From Lachnospiraceae bacterium (GTDB taxonomy: Bacteria; Bacillota; Clostridia; Lachnospirales; Lachnospiraceae), in assembly GCA_024698345.1 (NCBI GenBank), contig JAILRH010000023.1, positions 1-39,242 on the forward strand: a stretch of DNA of 39,242 nucleotides. The letters run 5' to 3'. This document shows positions 1-7,837 of this stretch, piece by piece (position 1 is the first letter of the stretch; each line of letters starts with the position of its first letter). The notes beneath the pieces are model-generated. The model searched no databases. It worked only from the letters and a program-made list of their open reading frames with translations, and was not told the origin of the DNA. The translations under genes and the position numbers were made by a program.

Positions 1-258
1 AAAATTACCTTCATCATCTATTAACAAATAATCATCTCCAGCCCACATATCACACTTTTTACCGGCATTTTGCAAAAAAATCTTATATTGTTTAGGCAAA
101 ACTGCGCCATCCGGAAGAGCTTTTTCAATAATCTGTATCTCCGCCTCAGAATATCCCACATTTTCCATAGCTGTATTTATTCTTAAGAACTCAAAAAATT
201 CACATAAATCATCACTTCCAGTATATTTAATAGTATATTTATCTTCAAGTGGTGTCAT
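1..258 (-). CDS. SMI1/KNR4 (SUKH)-type immunity protein, 3' end cut by window
   Basis: This open frame begins at the ATG at 258 and is still open at base 1, so 86 codons of the N-terminal part are present and the C-terminus lies outside. The start is set by an AGGAGGT site about 12 bases upstream, and the ATG overlaps the stop of the preceding frame as TAATG. The sequence is acidic, with the segments YSEAEIQIIEKALPDGAVLP and PKQYKIFLQNAGKKCDMWAG, which resemble the start of SUKH-domain proteins (an E-x-x-LG-x-x-LP-x-x-Y-x-x-FL pattern). SUKH proteins usually neutralise the C-terminal toxin domain encoded just upstream, and the remnant at 258-532 fits that arrangement. The family call is by pattern only, because half of the domain is missing. 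Confidence 0.55.
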   Translation of the reverse strand, partial: MTPLEDKYTIKYTGSDDLCEFFEFLRINTAMENVGYSEAEIQIIEKALPDGAVLPKQYKIFLQNAGKKCDMWAGDDYLLIDDEGNF

Positions 259-532
259 TATTTCATCTTACCTCCTTTAATAACATAATACCCTCCAGTA
301 CTATCGTAGACATGTATTTCTAAACCGGGGAACATCTCACTAAATGCTTTCATATCAGGAACGTCATAATTTTCAATATTACATTCTGAGCAACAATTTC
401 TTTATTTCCAACATATATATGAACCACTTTATTTGTTTTTCTTACATATGCCTTCTGAACTTTCTTAATTTCAACATTCATTGTACTACTATCATTAATT
501 TCATACAATCTCATACATTTTGAAACATGCAC
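258..532 (-). pseudogene. Remnant of a polymorphic-toxin C-terminus (possible deaminase fold)
   Basis: The last 47 codons (401 down to 258) read through a C-x-x-C-like stretch (NCCSECNIENYD), then FSEMFPGLEIHVYDSTGGYY, and stop one base inside the start of the SUKH gene. The upstream part (532-350) is open only in a different frame (KAYVRKTNKVVHIYVGNKEI), so at least one frameshift separates the two. No start codon with a ribosome binding site is visible, and the 64-bp repeat array lies immediately upstream. Cys-x-x-Cys followed by a phenylalanine and a FP-x-(I/L)-x-(I/V)-x-V(Y) strand recalls the end of bacterial toxin deaminases. That is inference from a short piece. What is firm is a translationally coupled, interrupted frame ahead of an immunity-type gene. 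Confidence 0.4.
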
Positions 533-634
533 ATAATTTTATATTCAGTTACACCCAAGGATTTCTTCATTATATATCCCTTTTGGCAAAATTAATTTTG
601 AGGATGTATGCTTATTCAACTTGATTTCATTACG

Positions 635-1020
635 CTTACATCCCTTTTTGGAGAATTCTTCACATGGGATGCCGGAGGTAACTTTTTTCACAGAAACTCC
701 TGACAACCCGTTTTGAGAATTCTTCATATGGGATGCCGGAGGTAACTTTTTTCTCAGAAACTCCTGACAACCCGTTTGGGAAATTCTTCACATGGGATGC
801 CGGAGGTAACTTTTTTCTCAGAAACTCCTGACAACCCGTTTTGAGAATTCTTCACATGGGATGCCGGAGGTAACTTTTTTCTCAGAAACTCCTGACAACC
901 CGTTTTGAGAATTCTTCACATGGGATGCCGGGCATAACTTTTCTGCCTGATATTCCTTACATCCCTTTTAGATTTTTCTTCACATGGGATGCCGGGCATA
1001 ACTTTTTCATCAGATATTCC
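635..1020. repeat. Intergenic 64-bp tandem array A
   Basis: The motif CACATGGGATGCCGG starts at 661, 725 (as CATATGGG), 789, 853, 917 and 981, giving an exact 64-base period over six copies. The flanks carry the related core CATCCCTTTTTGG...CACATGGGATG, an inverted repeat with an AT-rich loop (CATCCC pairing with GGGATG). A second possible stem inside the unit is GGAG...CTCC (GGAGGTAAC ... GAAACTCC). The middle copies are nearly identical while the outer two diverge (GCCGGGCATAAC), the usual picture of a tandem array that grows in its centre. Short open frames across it are repeat artefacts. No gene is seen between about 540 and 1434. Confidence 0.85.
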
Positions 1021-1126
1021 CTGCCTTGCTTTTGAAGACAATCCTTCTAAGCATGTCTCATTTGTTATTTCGAAATCCATTGATATAAGTGCTCATCTTG
1101 TTATTTTTGAAAGCATCTGTAATTCA

Positions 1127-1253
1127 CGTTTCAAAAGTATACGATTTCCGAAAACTACGTATATCCGTTTCAAAAGTATACGATTTCCGAAAACTGCGTA
1201 TATCCGTTTCAAAAGTATACGATTTCTGAAAACTGCGTATATCCGTTTCAAAA
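1127..1253. repeat. 39-bp tandem repeat, three copies plus a partial one
   Basis: Copies start at 1127, 1166 and 1205 with CGTTTCAAAAGTATACGATT, and a partial fourth copy starts at 1244. The period is exactly 39 bases and the copies differ by only a few substitutions. Each copy contains the palindrome GTATAC. The period is a multiple of three, so both strands show open frames with a 13-residue peptide repeat. There is no ribosome binding site and nothing recognisable in them, so I treat them as non-coding. The array lies directly upstream of the GntR/ABC operon promoter. Confidence 0.8.
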
Positions 1254-1266
1254 AGAACAATCCCAA

Positions 1267-1362
1267 AATTGTATGGTGCTTTTTCATACAATTTTTCCAA
1301 AATCTATTGACATATTCATTTTGACATCCTATCATATATTGTATGGTATCGAGCAATACAAT
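1267..1362 (+). promoter_or_regulatory. Promoter of the GntR/ABC operon with two flanking inverted-repeat operators
   Basis: A -35 TTGACA (1307-1312) and a -10 TATCAT (1330-1335) are separated by 17 bases. Upstream lies AATTGTATG-N9-CATACAATT (1267-1293), a perfect 9-base inverted repeat. Just downstream of the -10 lies ATTGTAT-N11-ATACAAT (1338-1362). The shared half-site TTGTAT/ATACAA on both sides of the promoter is what a dimeric YtrA-type GntR repressor encoded by the next gene could bind. The operator role is inferred; the motifs are seen directly. Confidence 0.6.
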
Positions 1363-1434
1363 TTATCATTTGCATAATACACTTTGTATCATGCAATCAG
1401 ATAATTAAAATAATAACAGGAAGGAGATTTGCTT

Positions 1435-1812
1435 ATGTTTACAGTTAATTTCCAATCAAGAACTCCCGTATATATGCAGTTATACGAGAATTTCATACGA
1501 ATGGTTTCTGTTGGCGCAATCAAGCCCCACGAGAAACTTCCACCTGTGAGAACCCTTGCTTCTGACCTGGGAATCAATCCCAGCACAGTCCAGAAAGCTT
1601 ATAAGATGTTAGAGGAAGAAGGTTATATATATTCGACTGTTGGAAGCGGCAGTTTTGTTTCCGAAAGGTTTGATGATAATGAAGCGGGTAAACAGATTGC
1701 ACGCAAGGAACTAAAAGGTGCTCTTGCAGAGGCTTACAAGAAAGGCATTTCAAAAGATGAGATGCACCAAATGATTGATGATATTGATGTTTTAGAAGGG
1801 GTGAAGAATTAA
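1435..1812 (+). CDS. GntR family (YtrA subfamily) transcriptional regulator
   Basis: The 125-residue protein has an N-terminal winged helix typical of GntR. It opens with the FTVNFQSRTPVYMQLYENF segment and has LPPVRTLASDLGINPSTVQK as the helix-turn-helix, followed by EGYIYSTVGSGSFV as the wing. Only a short C-terminal tail of about 50 residues follows, which is the YtrA subfamily layout with no large ligand-binding domain. The ATG at 1435 is chosen over a TTG at 1429 because GGAG ends 8 bases before it and only 2 bases before the TTG. The stop is next to the ATPase start, so regulator, ATPase and permease form an operon. YtrA-type regulators usually repress their linked ABC transporter and respond to cell-envelope stress. 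Autoregulation is suggested by the paired inverted repeats around the promoter. Confidence 0.9.
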   Translation: MFTVNFQSRTPVYMQLYENFIRMVSVGAIKPHEKLPPVRTLASDLGINPSTVQKAYKMLEEEGYIYSTVGSGSFVSERFDDNEAGKQIARKELKGALAEAYKKGISKDEMHQMIDDIDVLEGVKN

Positions 1813-1813
1813 T

Positions 1814-2698
1814 ATGATAGAGATAAAAAAACTGACTAAAAAATTTGATGAGACCATTGCTCTCAATGATATGAATTGCAAAATATATGACGGCAGTATC
1901 ACAGGTCTTACAGGTAGTAACGGAAGCGGAAAGAGTACACTTCTTCGAACCCTTTCAGGAGTATATGCTCCTGACGGTGGTGAGATTATTATTGACGACG
2001 AATTGGCATTTGACAATCCGTCAATCAAGGAACAGTGTTTCTTCATATCTGATTTTCCTTATTTTTACAATGACAGTACTTTGAGAAAAATGGCGGATTT
2101 GTATCGCGGGCTCTATTCCACATGGGACGAAGAATATTTCCAAAAATTGTGTTCACTATTTCCAATAGGGAATGACAAGAAAATAATAAACATGAGTAAG
2201 GGTATGCAAAGACAGGCTTCTTTGATACTTGCATTTTCCACAAGACCAAAGTATCTCTTTTTGGATGAAATATTTGATGGTCTTGATCCTGTAATCAGAA
2301 AGACTTTGAAGTCACTTCTTATACAGGAAGTAACAGACAACAACATGACCTGCATTATCGCGTCACACAATTTAAGAGAAATTGATGACATATGCGACAA
2401 CATAATTCTTTTACATGCGGGAAATGTTATCGCTAAAGATGACACTGATACCATCAAGAATAGAATCCACAAAATTCAGCTTGCATTTACCACAATGCCC
2501 GAAGGTGATATTTTTGACGGATTAGATGTCCGGATTTTAAATCATTTAGGCAACTACTACTCTGTAATGATTAAAGGTAACGAGAAAGAAATTATGGACA
2601 AACTCAATGCACTGAATCCTGCATTTATAGAATTGTTACCTGCAACATTGGAAGAAGTATTTATTAATGAAATGGAGGGTATTGGATATGGAAAATAA
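1814..2698 (+). CDS. ABC transporter ATP-binding protein (YtrB-like)
   Basis: A 294-residue ATPase with Walker A GSNGSGKST at about residues 33-41, a degenerate signature MSKGMQRQ in place of LSGGQ, Walker B YLFLDEIFDGLD and the switch histidine in IIASHNLRE. The degenerate signature is normal for the YtrB-like ATPases that accompany YtrA regulators. About 80 residues after the nucleotide-binding domain form the C-terminal extension common in this group. Its stop overlaps the start of the permease gene (ATGGAAAATAA), indicating translational coupling. It should energise the permease at 2688-4547 at the inner face of the membrane. The substrate is unknown; relatives act in cell-wall antibiotic or envelope stress response. 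Confidence 0.9.
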   Translation: MIEIKKLTKKFDETIALNDMNCKIYDGSITGLTGSNGSGKSTLLRTLSGVYAPDGGEIIIDDELAFDNPSIKEQCFFISDFPYFYNDSTLRKMADLYRGLYSTWDEEYFQKLCSLFPIGNDKKIINMSKGMQRQASLILAFSTRPKYLFLDEIFDGLDPVIRKTLKSLLIQEVTDNNMTCIIASHNLREIDDICDNIILLHAGNVIAKDDTDTIKNRIHKIQLAFTTMPEGDIFDGLDVRILNHLGNYYSVMIKGNEKEIMDKLNALNPAFIELLPATLEEVFINEMEGIGYGK

Positions 2699-4547
2699 AA
2701 AAACTTTAAACGACAAGCAAAAAGCCATCTACCATTTTGAATGGACACTAAGGAAATACAGACCTGTATTTATAGCATATTGTATATTAATGTTCATGGT
2801 ATTTCCTTTAGTTGAATTATGCCTTTTAATGTTATCAGCTAAGAGAAATAGCGGTTATCGTCTCTTTTTTTACAAAGAGCGCCTTTCCACATATGGCGAA
2901 GGAATTTTTCTTCATGCTGCCACTACTCCCATAGTTGCTTTCATATTTTCAACTGTTTTTTCACTATTGTGTTTTTCATACCTTCACAATAAGCGATTAA
3001 CTGATTTGTACGGTTCACTGCCTTTAAACAGAAAGACTCTGTTTTTATCCCGTTACTTTTCCGCCGCAACAATGAGTATTGTCCCAATTCTCGTAAATGG
3101 AATAATAGGCGCCTTACTTACTTTCGATACGAATACTATGCCAAATTTACTTATGACAACAATCAAAATCTCTGTTGCTACTCTGGGAAATGTCAGTTTT
3201 ATAGCATTCATTTCTGTCTGCTGTGGCCTGACTATTGATACAATTGTATCCACTATTCTGTTAAATGCAATGTATCCGCTATTTTATACTATAACGATTG
3301 TATTCCCTTCATTTGTACTTCCGGGATTCAGTTACTATAACCTTCATGCAAATCTTTTCACACTATTTTGTCCGGCAGGTGCTCCATACACCGGAATTTT
3401 CTCATCTATTGATGGAGAAGATTTCTTTGACAAATCATTTTTTTTCATTGCATGGTGGTGTGTTATCAGCTTAATTACTGTAGTATTGGCAACCATATTA
3501 TGCAAAAAGCGAAAAGCGGAAGCTGCCCAGAGTGGATTTGCTTTTCCTGTGGTAGAAATAATAATCAAATTTTTCACGTGTTTTACCGGTGGATTAGCAT
3601 TTGGATATTTTGTAGTATTTGTATTTGAGGAAATTTTATCATTTGGCCTTGGACTTAGAAGTAAATACTTTTTCCTTGTTTCGGGATTTGCAGCAGGGAT
3701 TATGATCATAAATTTTCTCACACATCTTATTTTCCATAAGGGAATTGAAAACTTCAGATTCAGTCTGAAAGAATGTGGTGTTGTATTTATTTTTGGAATA
3801 TCGTTTATTGTAATTGTATGTACAGGATTCTTTGGTTATGATGCTTACGTTCCAAATGCTGACGATGTACAGAGTGTATCCTTCTCTGAAGAATACGAGC
3901 ACTTCTATTTAAATGGAAGGGATATACTTCCTGTGGAATATTCGGACAGGGATTCAATCAATGCTATCATTAATGTTCATAAGCAAATTGCCCATAATGC
4001 AACTTCAACTAAATACCTTGGATTTTATAATTTTACAGATTTTGACCCATCACTTTACGACTGCGACACAGACTATTTCTACTATCCTTTTACAATCAAA
4101 TATCATTTAAAGAATGGAAAAAATGTCAAGAGAATTTATACCACAAATTACGGTGATGTAGATTCCTCAGCCTTTATTGATGCATTGCTTGAGCGTGACC
4201 TAAATGCCCTGAAAACAATACCAAAAGATAAAATTACCACAATTCATGTTATCAAAAGTGGCGTTCCTATATTATGTTATTATGCAACCACTCCGGAATT
4301 TGACGATTACTCAAATAACACAGAGGAATTGAAGGATCTCATTGACGAAGTCATAAAAGACTGCAATGATACAAGCAAACTAATCTATGAACCAAGTAAA
4401 AAGGTATATGAATTGAATATCAATTATGAAGATAGCAAATATAACAGTTATTATGTTTCGATTCCTATTTCCTTTTCATACTCAAACACAATGAAAAAGA
4501 TAGAATACTTAAAAACCTTAAATACTACGAATGATATAGATGATTAA
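2688..4547 (+). CDS. ABC transporter permease, YtrC/YtrD-like, with large C-terminal domain
   Basis: The 619-residue protein is encoded from the ATG at 2688, preceded by GGAGGG at 8 bases; the 11-base overlap with the ATPase gene supports this start. The first about 390 residues carry a series of hydrophobic segments (for example FIAYCILMFMVFPLVELCLL near the start and FIFGISFIVIVCTGFFGY near residue 380). The rest is a polar, Asp/Tyr-rich domain that should face outside after the last membrane segment. The permease and ATPase probably form the transporter controlled by the GntR repressor. The external domain has no motif I recognise; it could bind an envelope ligand. A strong terminator follows directly. 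Confidence 0.8.
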   Translation: MENKKTLNDKQKAIYHFEWTLRKYRPVFIAYCILMFMVFPLVELCLLMLSAKRNSGYRLFFYKERLSTYGEGIFLHAATTPIVAFIFSTVFSLLCFSYLHNKRLTDLYGSLPLNRKTLFLSRYFSAATMSIVPILVNGIIGALLTFDTNTMPNLLMTTIKISVATLGNVSFIAFISVCCGLTIDTIVSTILLNAMYPLFYTITIVFPSFVLPGFSYYNLHANLFTLFCPAGAPYTGIFSSIDGEDFFDKSFFFIAWWCVISLITVVLATILCKKRKAEAAQSGFAFPVVEIIIKFFTCFTGGLAFGYFVVFVFEEILSFGLGLRSKYFFLVSGFAAGIMIINFLTHLIFHKGIENFRFSLKECGVVFIFGISFIVIVCTGFFGYDAYVPNADDVQSVSFSEEYEHFYLNGRDILPVEYSDRDSINAIINVHKQIAHNATSTKYLGFYNFTDFDPSLYDCDTDYFYYPFTIKYHLKNGKNVKRIYTTNYGDVDSSAFIDALLERDLNALKTIPKDKITTIHVIKSGVPILCYYATTPEFDDYSNNTEELKDLIDEVIKDCNDTSKLIYEPSKKVYELNINYEDSKYNSYYVSIPISFSYSNTMKKIEYLKTLNTTNDIDD

Positions 4548-4586
4548 AAAATGGCTGTTGCGTATAAGTGCAACAGCCATTTTTTA
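4546..4586. terminator. Bidirectional intrinsic terminator between convergent genes
   Basis: The stem AAATGGCTGTTGC pairs with GCAACAGCCATTT around a short loop, with an A-run before and a T-run after. It can therefore end both the plus-strand ABC operon and the minus-strand HD-GYP gene, which stops at 4597. Confidence 0.9.
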
Positions 4587-4596
4587 TACTTCTTAT

Positions 4597-5976
4597 TTAT
4601 TCTTCCTTTTTCGCATCTTCCTGATTCTCCGGCTTTTCATTTCTGATATTTTCAATAGTTTCCATACTTCCGCCGCCATGGTCATCAGCAGCCCTGAACT
4701 CACCCTTCTCAACCAGACGAAGAAAAGCATCAACCACATCCGGTGTAAGCTGTGTTCCGGAAACCTCTTTTATAATAGACACTACCTTGTCAAAATTCAT
4801 ACGCGAACGATACGGACGATTGGAATACATGGCATCAAAACAATCTGCCACGGCAAGAATCTGGGCAACTCTTGGTATCTCATCGCCCTTTAAACCGTTA
4901 GGATAGCCCCTTCCGTCAGGTCTCTCATGATGTGCCTGAGCTCCAATTGCAATCTCAGGCATAAGGCTGATATTCTTAAGAACCTCATATCCTCTTGCTG
5001 CATGAGACTTGATAAGAGCAAATTCTTCATCAGTAAGTTTGCCCGGCTTATTTAAAACACTGTCCGGAATACCAACCTTACCAATATCATGAAGAAGCGC
5101 TATGTTATAAAACTTCTCTACCGTTTCATCGTCATATCCAAGCTCTTTGGCAAGCATCTTTGTGTACACTGCCACTCTCACCGAATGACCTCTTGTGTAT
5201 GAATCCTTCAGGTCAACCACTTTAGCAAATGCCTCTATCAACTCACGAAGTAGTTGCTTATCCCTGTTTCGCTGAGTGATAAGTATCTCCGCCTCATCTG
5301 CACGACGCGCCACAACTGACAGTCTCACTCCTATAAGAATACATCCAATAAAGAATAATAACGCAATAACAACTACACGTTTAAAGTAATTCTGTACATA
5401 GTCATTGACGCCAAGCATTGAGATATCGCAGCCCACATAAGCCACACATTTGCCGTTGGAATCCAATATCGGTTCATATTGTGTCAACAGCCAGCCGTAT
5501 GTATCATTACTCTCAATAATATCCATGTTTCCACCGGATAAGAGAGTAGGCAGATGTTCTTTGAAACTTGAATCGAAAGGTATCACTTCTCCCAAAGAAT
5601 TGGCTGCAACTTCAGGCAGTTCATCATACTTTTCCAATTCAGTTGAAGAGGTATCAAAATCAAATACAACATGGCATCCGTCTTCCTTAATCTGATAAAC
5701 ATATAAATACTGAAGATACGGGGTGTTATCCAAAATGCTTTCAAGAACTCTGGCCGTATCGGCATATTGTTCATCAGGACCATCATTCAGCCACTTATCA
5801 ATACTGTCTCCGTCAACCTGAGTTACCGCAAGTTTGGATGCATTTACAATAATCTTCTCTCTGTAGGATCTCGTGGTATTATTAAAAATGGAAACGCCGG
5901 TATACACAACCGCTCCAACCGTCAGCATCATGAGCAATGCTAAAAAAAGCATCAGTCTGTCATGTCTTTTTTTCAA
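4597..5976 (-). CDS. Membrane-anchored HD-GYP phosphodiesterase with extracytoplasmic sensor
   Basis: A 459-residue protein, counting from a TTG at 5976. This start has AGGAGGG 7 bases upstream, while the ATG at 6012 in the same frame has none and lies inside the previous gene. Membrane segments at about 9-30 and 202-222 enclose a Cache-like external domain of about 170 residues. The cytoplasmic part holds an HD-GYP domain: RGHSVRV, LLHDIGKVGIP (HD at about 296-297), AHHERPDGRGYP (HH and GYP at about 349-359) and VADCFDAM. HD-GYP proteins hydrolyse cyclic di-GMP. All metal and GYP residues are present, so I expect activity. The acidic C-terminal tail is variable. It follows the frameshifted HD-GYP gene and was probably in one operon with it. 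Confidence 0.9.
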   Translation of the reverse strand: MKKRHDRLMLFLALLMMLTVGAVVYTGVSIFNNTTRSYREKIIVNASKLAVTQVDGDSIDKWLNDGPDEQYADTARVLESILDNTPYLQYLYVYQIKEDGCHVVFDFDTSSTELEKYDELPEVAANSLGEVIPFDSSFKEHLPTLLSGGNMDIIESNDTYGWLLTQYEPILDSNGKCVAYVGCDISMLGVNDYVQNYFKRVVVIALLFFIGCILIGVRLSVVARRADEAEILITQRNRDKQLLRELIEAFAKVVDLKDSYTRGHSVRVAVYTKMLAKELGYDDETVEKFYNIALLHDIGKVGIPDSVLNKPGKLTDEEFALIKSHAARGYEVLKNISLMPEIAIGAQAHHERPDGRGYPNGLKGDEIPRVAQILAVADCFDAMYSNRPYRSRMNFDKVVSIIKEVSGTQLTPDVVDAFLRLVEKGEFRAADDHGGGSMETIENIRNEKPENQEDAKKEE

Positions 5977-5992
5977 TATAGAGCCCTCCTTT

Positions 5993-7257
5993 CTACTCTT
6001 CCAAGAACTCATCCAAATGATTCACAAAAACTTCCGCAAGCTTTGGATCAAAATGTGATCCGGCATCTTTTTTAATAATCTCAACTGCCTTATCAACAGG
6101 CATTGCATCTTTATAACATCTCACTGATATCAGGCATCAAATACATCTGCAATTGCCATAATTCTCGCAGCAAGCGGAATATTCTCCCCGGACAGATGCT
6201 CGGGATATCCGCATCCATTCCACTTTTCATGATGATATGTTGCAATATCTGCCGCAAATTCTATGTATTCTTCGTCGGTTATTCCTTCAAGAATCTGTCT
6301 TACAATAGTCCCTCCTGCCGCCGCATGCTTTTTCATCTCCTCAAATTCTTCGTCGGTCAGTTTTCCCGGCTTTAATAAAATCTTATCTGAAACAACAATT
6401 TTTCCTATATCATGTAGTGGTGCAAAGGAATTCATCAGTTCAATAAAATGCTCATCAATCTGATCTGCGTAAACTCCGTCTTTCATTGCATTTTCCGCCA
6501 AAGTTTTTACATATCTGCTGGTTCGTAAAACATGTTCTCCCGTCTCAGTATCACGATTTTCTATAAGATTTGATAATCCGGAAATAATGTGAGTCTGCAT
6601 TGCAGAAACCTTGCGCTGGTTAGAAACAAGTTCCTCTTTCGTGTCCTGCTGAATTAGATCGTTGTAATAAATGTAGCAAAGGCATGCACTCATTCCAATT
6701 GCAACATAAGTTATGTTTATTTTATAGACAGACATAGGGATAATACCGCCGAGAAGTACAACTACCACCATAATGATAGTCAGAAAATCACGATGATGAA
6801 ATCTCCTGCCCACAATAATCAGACTGATTGCAAGATAAAGCAAACTTATAATGTATATTAACTCGTATATTGCAAAATAATCTCCACGCGCATATCCATT
6901 CTCATCAAAATAGAAAATTGCTCCGGTTGGAGCTGCGCACACTTCAACCGCCAGTGTTACAAGAAAAAACAGACTTGCAATCTTTGACTGTTTGTGTAGT
7001 CCAAGTGCTCCCGAAAACAGCACTGCAAGCATCGGAGAAACGGAAAACTGTATGACCGTAACTGCCGTAAGAAAACTTGAATACGCCGGGTCATAATACC
7101 CACAGTGAACCATAAACTCTGCCAAAGAACATATAAGAATATTGATAAAAGTCAGTGCAAACCAATTTTTCTGAACCCTGTCAAATCCCGAATAAGTCAT
7201 AACATGAATTGTCATAGCAATCATCAACAATTCAGTTAAGACAAAACTACAATTCAA
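5993..7257 (-). pseudogene. Frameshifted multi-pass membrane HD-GYP phosphodiesterase
   Basis: The first frame (7257-6130) gives about six hydrophobic segments up to residue 200, then an HD-GYP domain with LHDIGKIVVSDKILLKPGKL and TYHHEKWNGCGYP. It stops abruptly within AIADVFDA. If one base is added near 6130, reading continues as LISVRCYKDAMPVDKAVEII and GSHFDPKLAEVFVNHLDEFL to a TAG at 5993, exactly the expected end of this domain. The gene therefore carries a 1-base deletion, real or a sequencing error. The 5' end is also odd: the only in-frame start is a TTG inside a hairpin with no ribosome binding site. A good site with an ATG (AAAGGAGGTCGGCATATG) lies about 290 bases upstream, on the far side of a palindromic element. 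I consider it a probable pseudogene. Confidence 0.8.
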
Positions 7258-7545
7258 GACTCGCTCGCGAGTCTTGCTGCGAAATGCGCGTCAGTCATGA
7301 GATAATTTACTCTGTAAGTTATCTCATGCTGACATTTTCATCTGCGCATTTCTGCAATCTACCAGATAACACATTTAATGTGTTATCGTAGCGAAAGCGA
7401 TTAGTTACTAATCGCGAAAGCCGCCGGAGCGTATATCAGATGTGAGATTGTACTCCCACTGATACTATTTTGTTACTCACCACTTAGCACATATGTGCTT
7501 GAAGTGGGAGTCATCTCGCATCTGATATAAAAATACATATGCCGA
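7255..7545. repeat. Cluster of nested palindromes (dispersed intergenic element, copy 1)
   Basis: At least five perfect or near-perfect inverted repeats are packed here. CAAGACTCG/CGAGTCTTG spans 7255-7276. CATGAGATAA...TTATCTCATG is flanked by GTCAG/CTGAC and GCGAAATGCGC/GCGCATTTCTGC. The others are AGATAACACAT/ATGTGTTATC, GCGATTAG/CTAATCGC, and CCCACT...AAGTGGG inside ATATCAGATG/CATCTGATAT. The stretch 7471-7530 is almost identical to 32254-32313. The element separates a ribosome binding site and ATG (near 7543) from the HD-GYP coding sequence and adds in-frame stops. No coding capacity is seen. Confidence 0.8.
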
Positions 7546-7677
7546 CCTCCTTTTAAATACTCTAAATTTCTCCTTAATTTAAAGTAGAGGTGCACGCGTG
7601 TATGACACGCAAATTTTCCGTTCCGCTATTTATTCCATTTTACCATATTTGCTGCATAAAAGGGTACTAAAATTTTA

Positions 7678-7806
7678 CTGTTTTTTGGGGGCTTGCTTTT
7701 TGGGGCTTATTGCGGATGACTTGCTTTTGGGGGTTTGCTTTTTGGGGGGCTTATTGCGGATGACTTGCTTTTGGTGGGGTGCTTTTTGGGGGCTTGCTTT
7801 TTGGGA
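7678..7806. repeat. G-tract tandem repeats
   Basis: Irregular repeats of GCTTGCTTTTTGGGGG and GCTTATTGCGGATGACTTGC place at least six runs of four or more G on the plus strand within about 130 bases. This is striking in such AT-rich DNA. The runs could form a G-quadruplex on the plus strand. The open frame across them has only low-complexity Leu/Phe/Gly/Trp content and no ribosome binding site, so I do not call a gene. Confidence 0.7.
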
Positions 7807-7837
7807 AGTCTTAAGACTCAAAGTAGATTTTTTTTTA

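Noticed and set aside
635-1020. CRISPR array suggested by regular spacing
   Set aside because: The full 64-base unit is conserved, so there are no unique spacers, and there is no cas gene or leader in the window. The same applies to 7838-8150.
989-1356. Open frames on both strands with 13-residue repeats
   Set aside because: They arise from a 39-bp tandem repeat, lack ribosome binding sites and have no recognisable domain.
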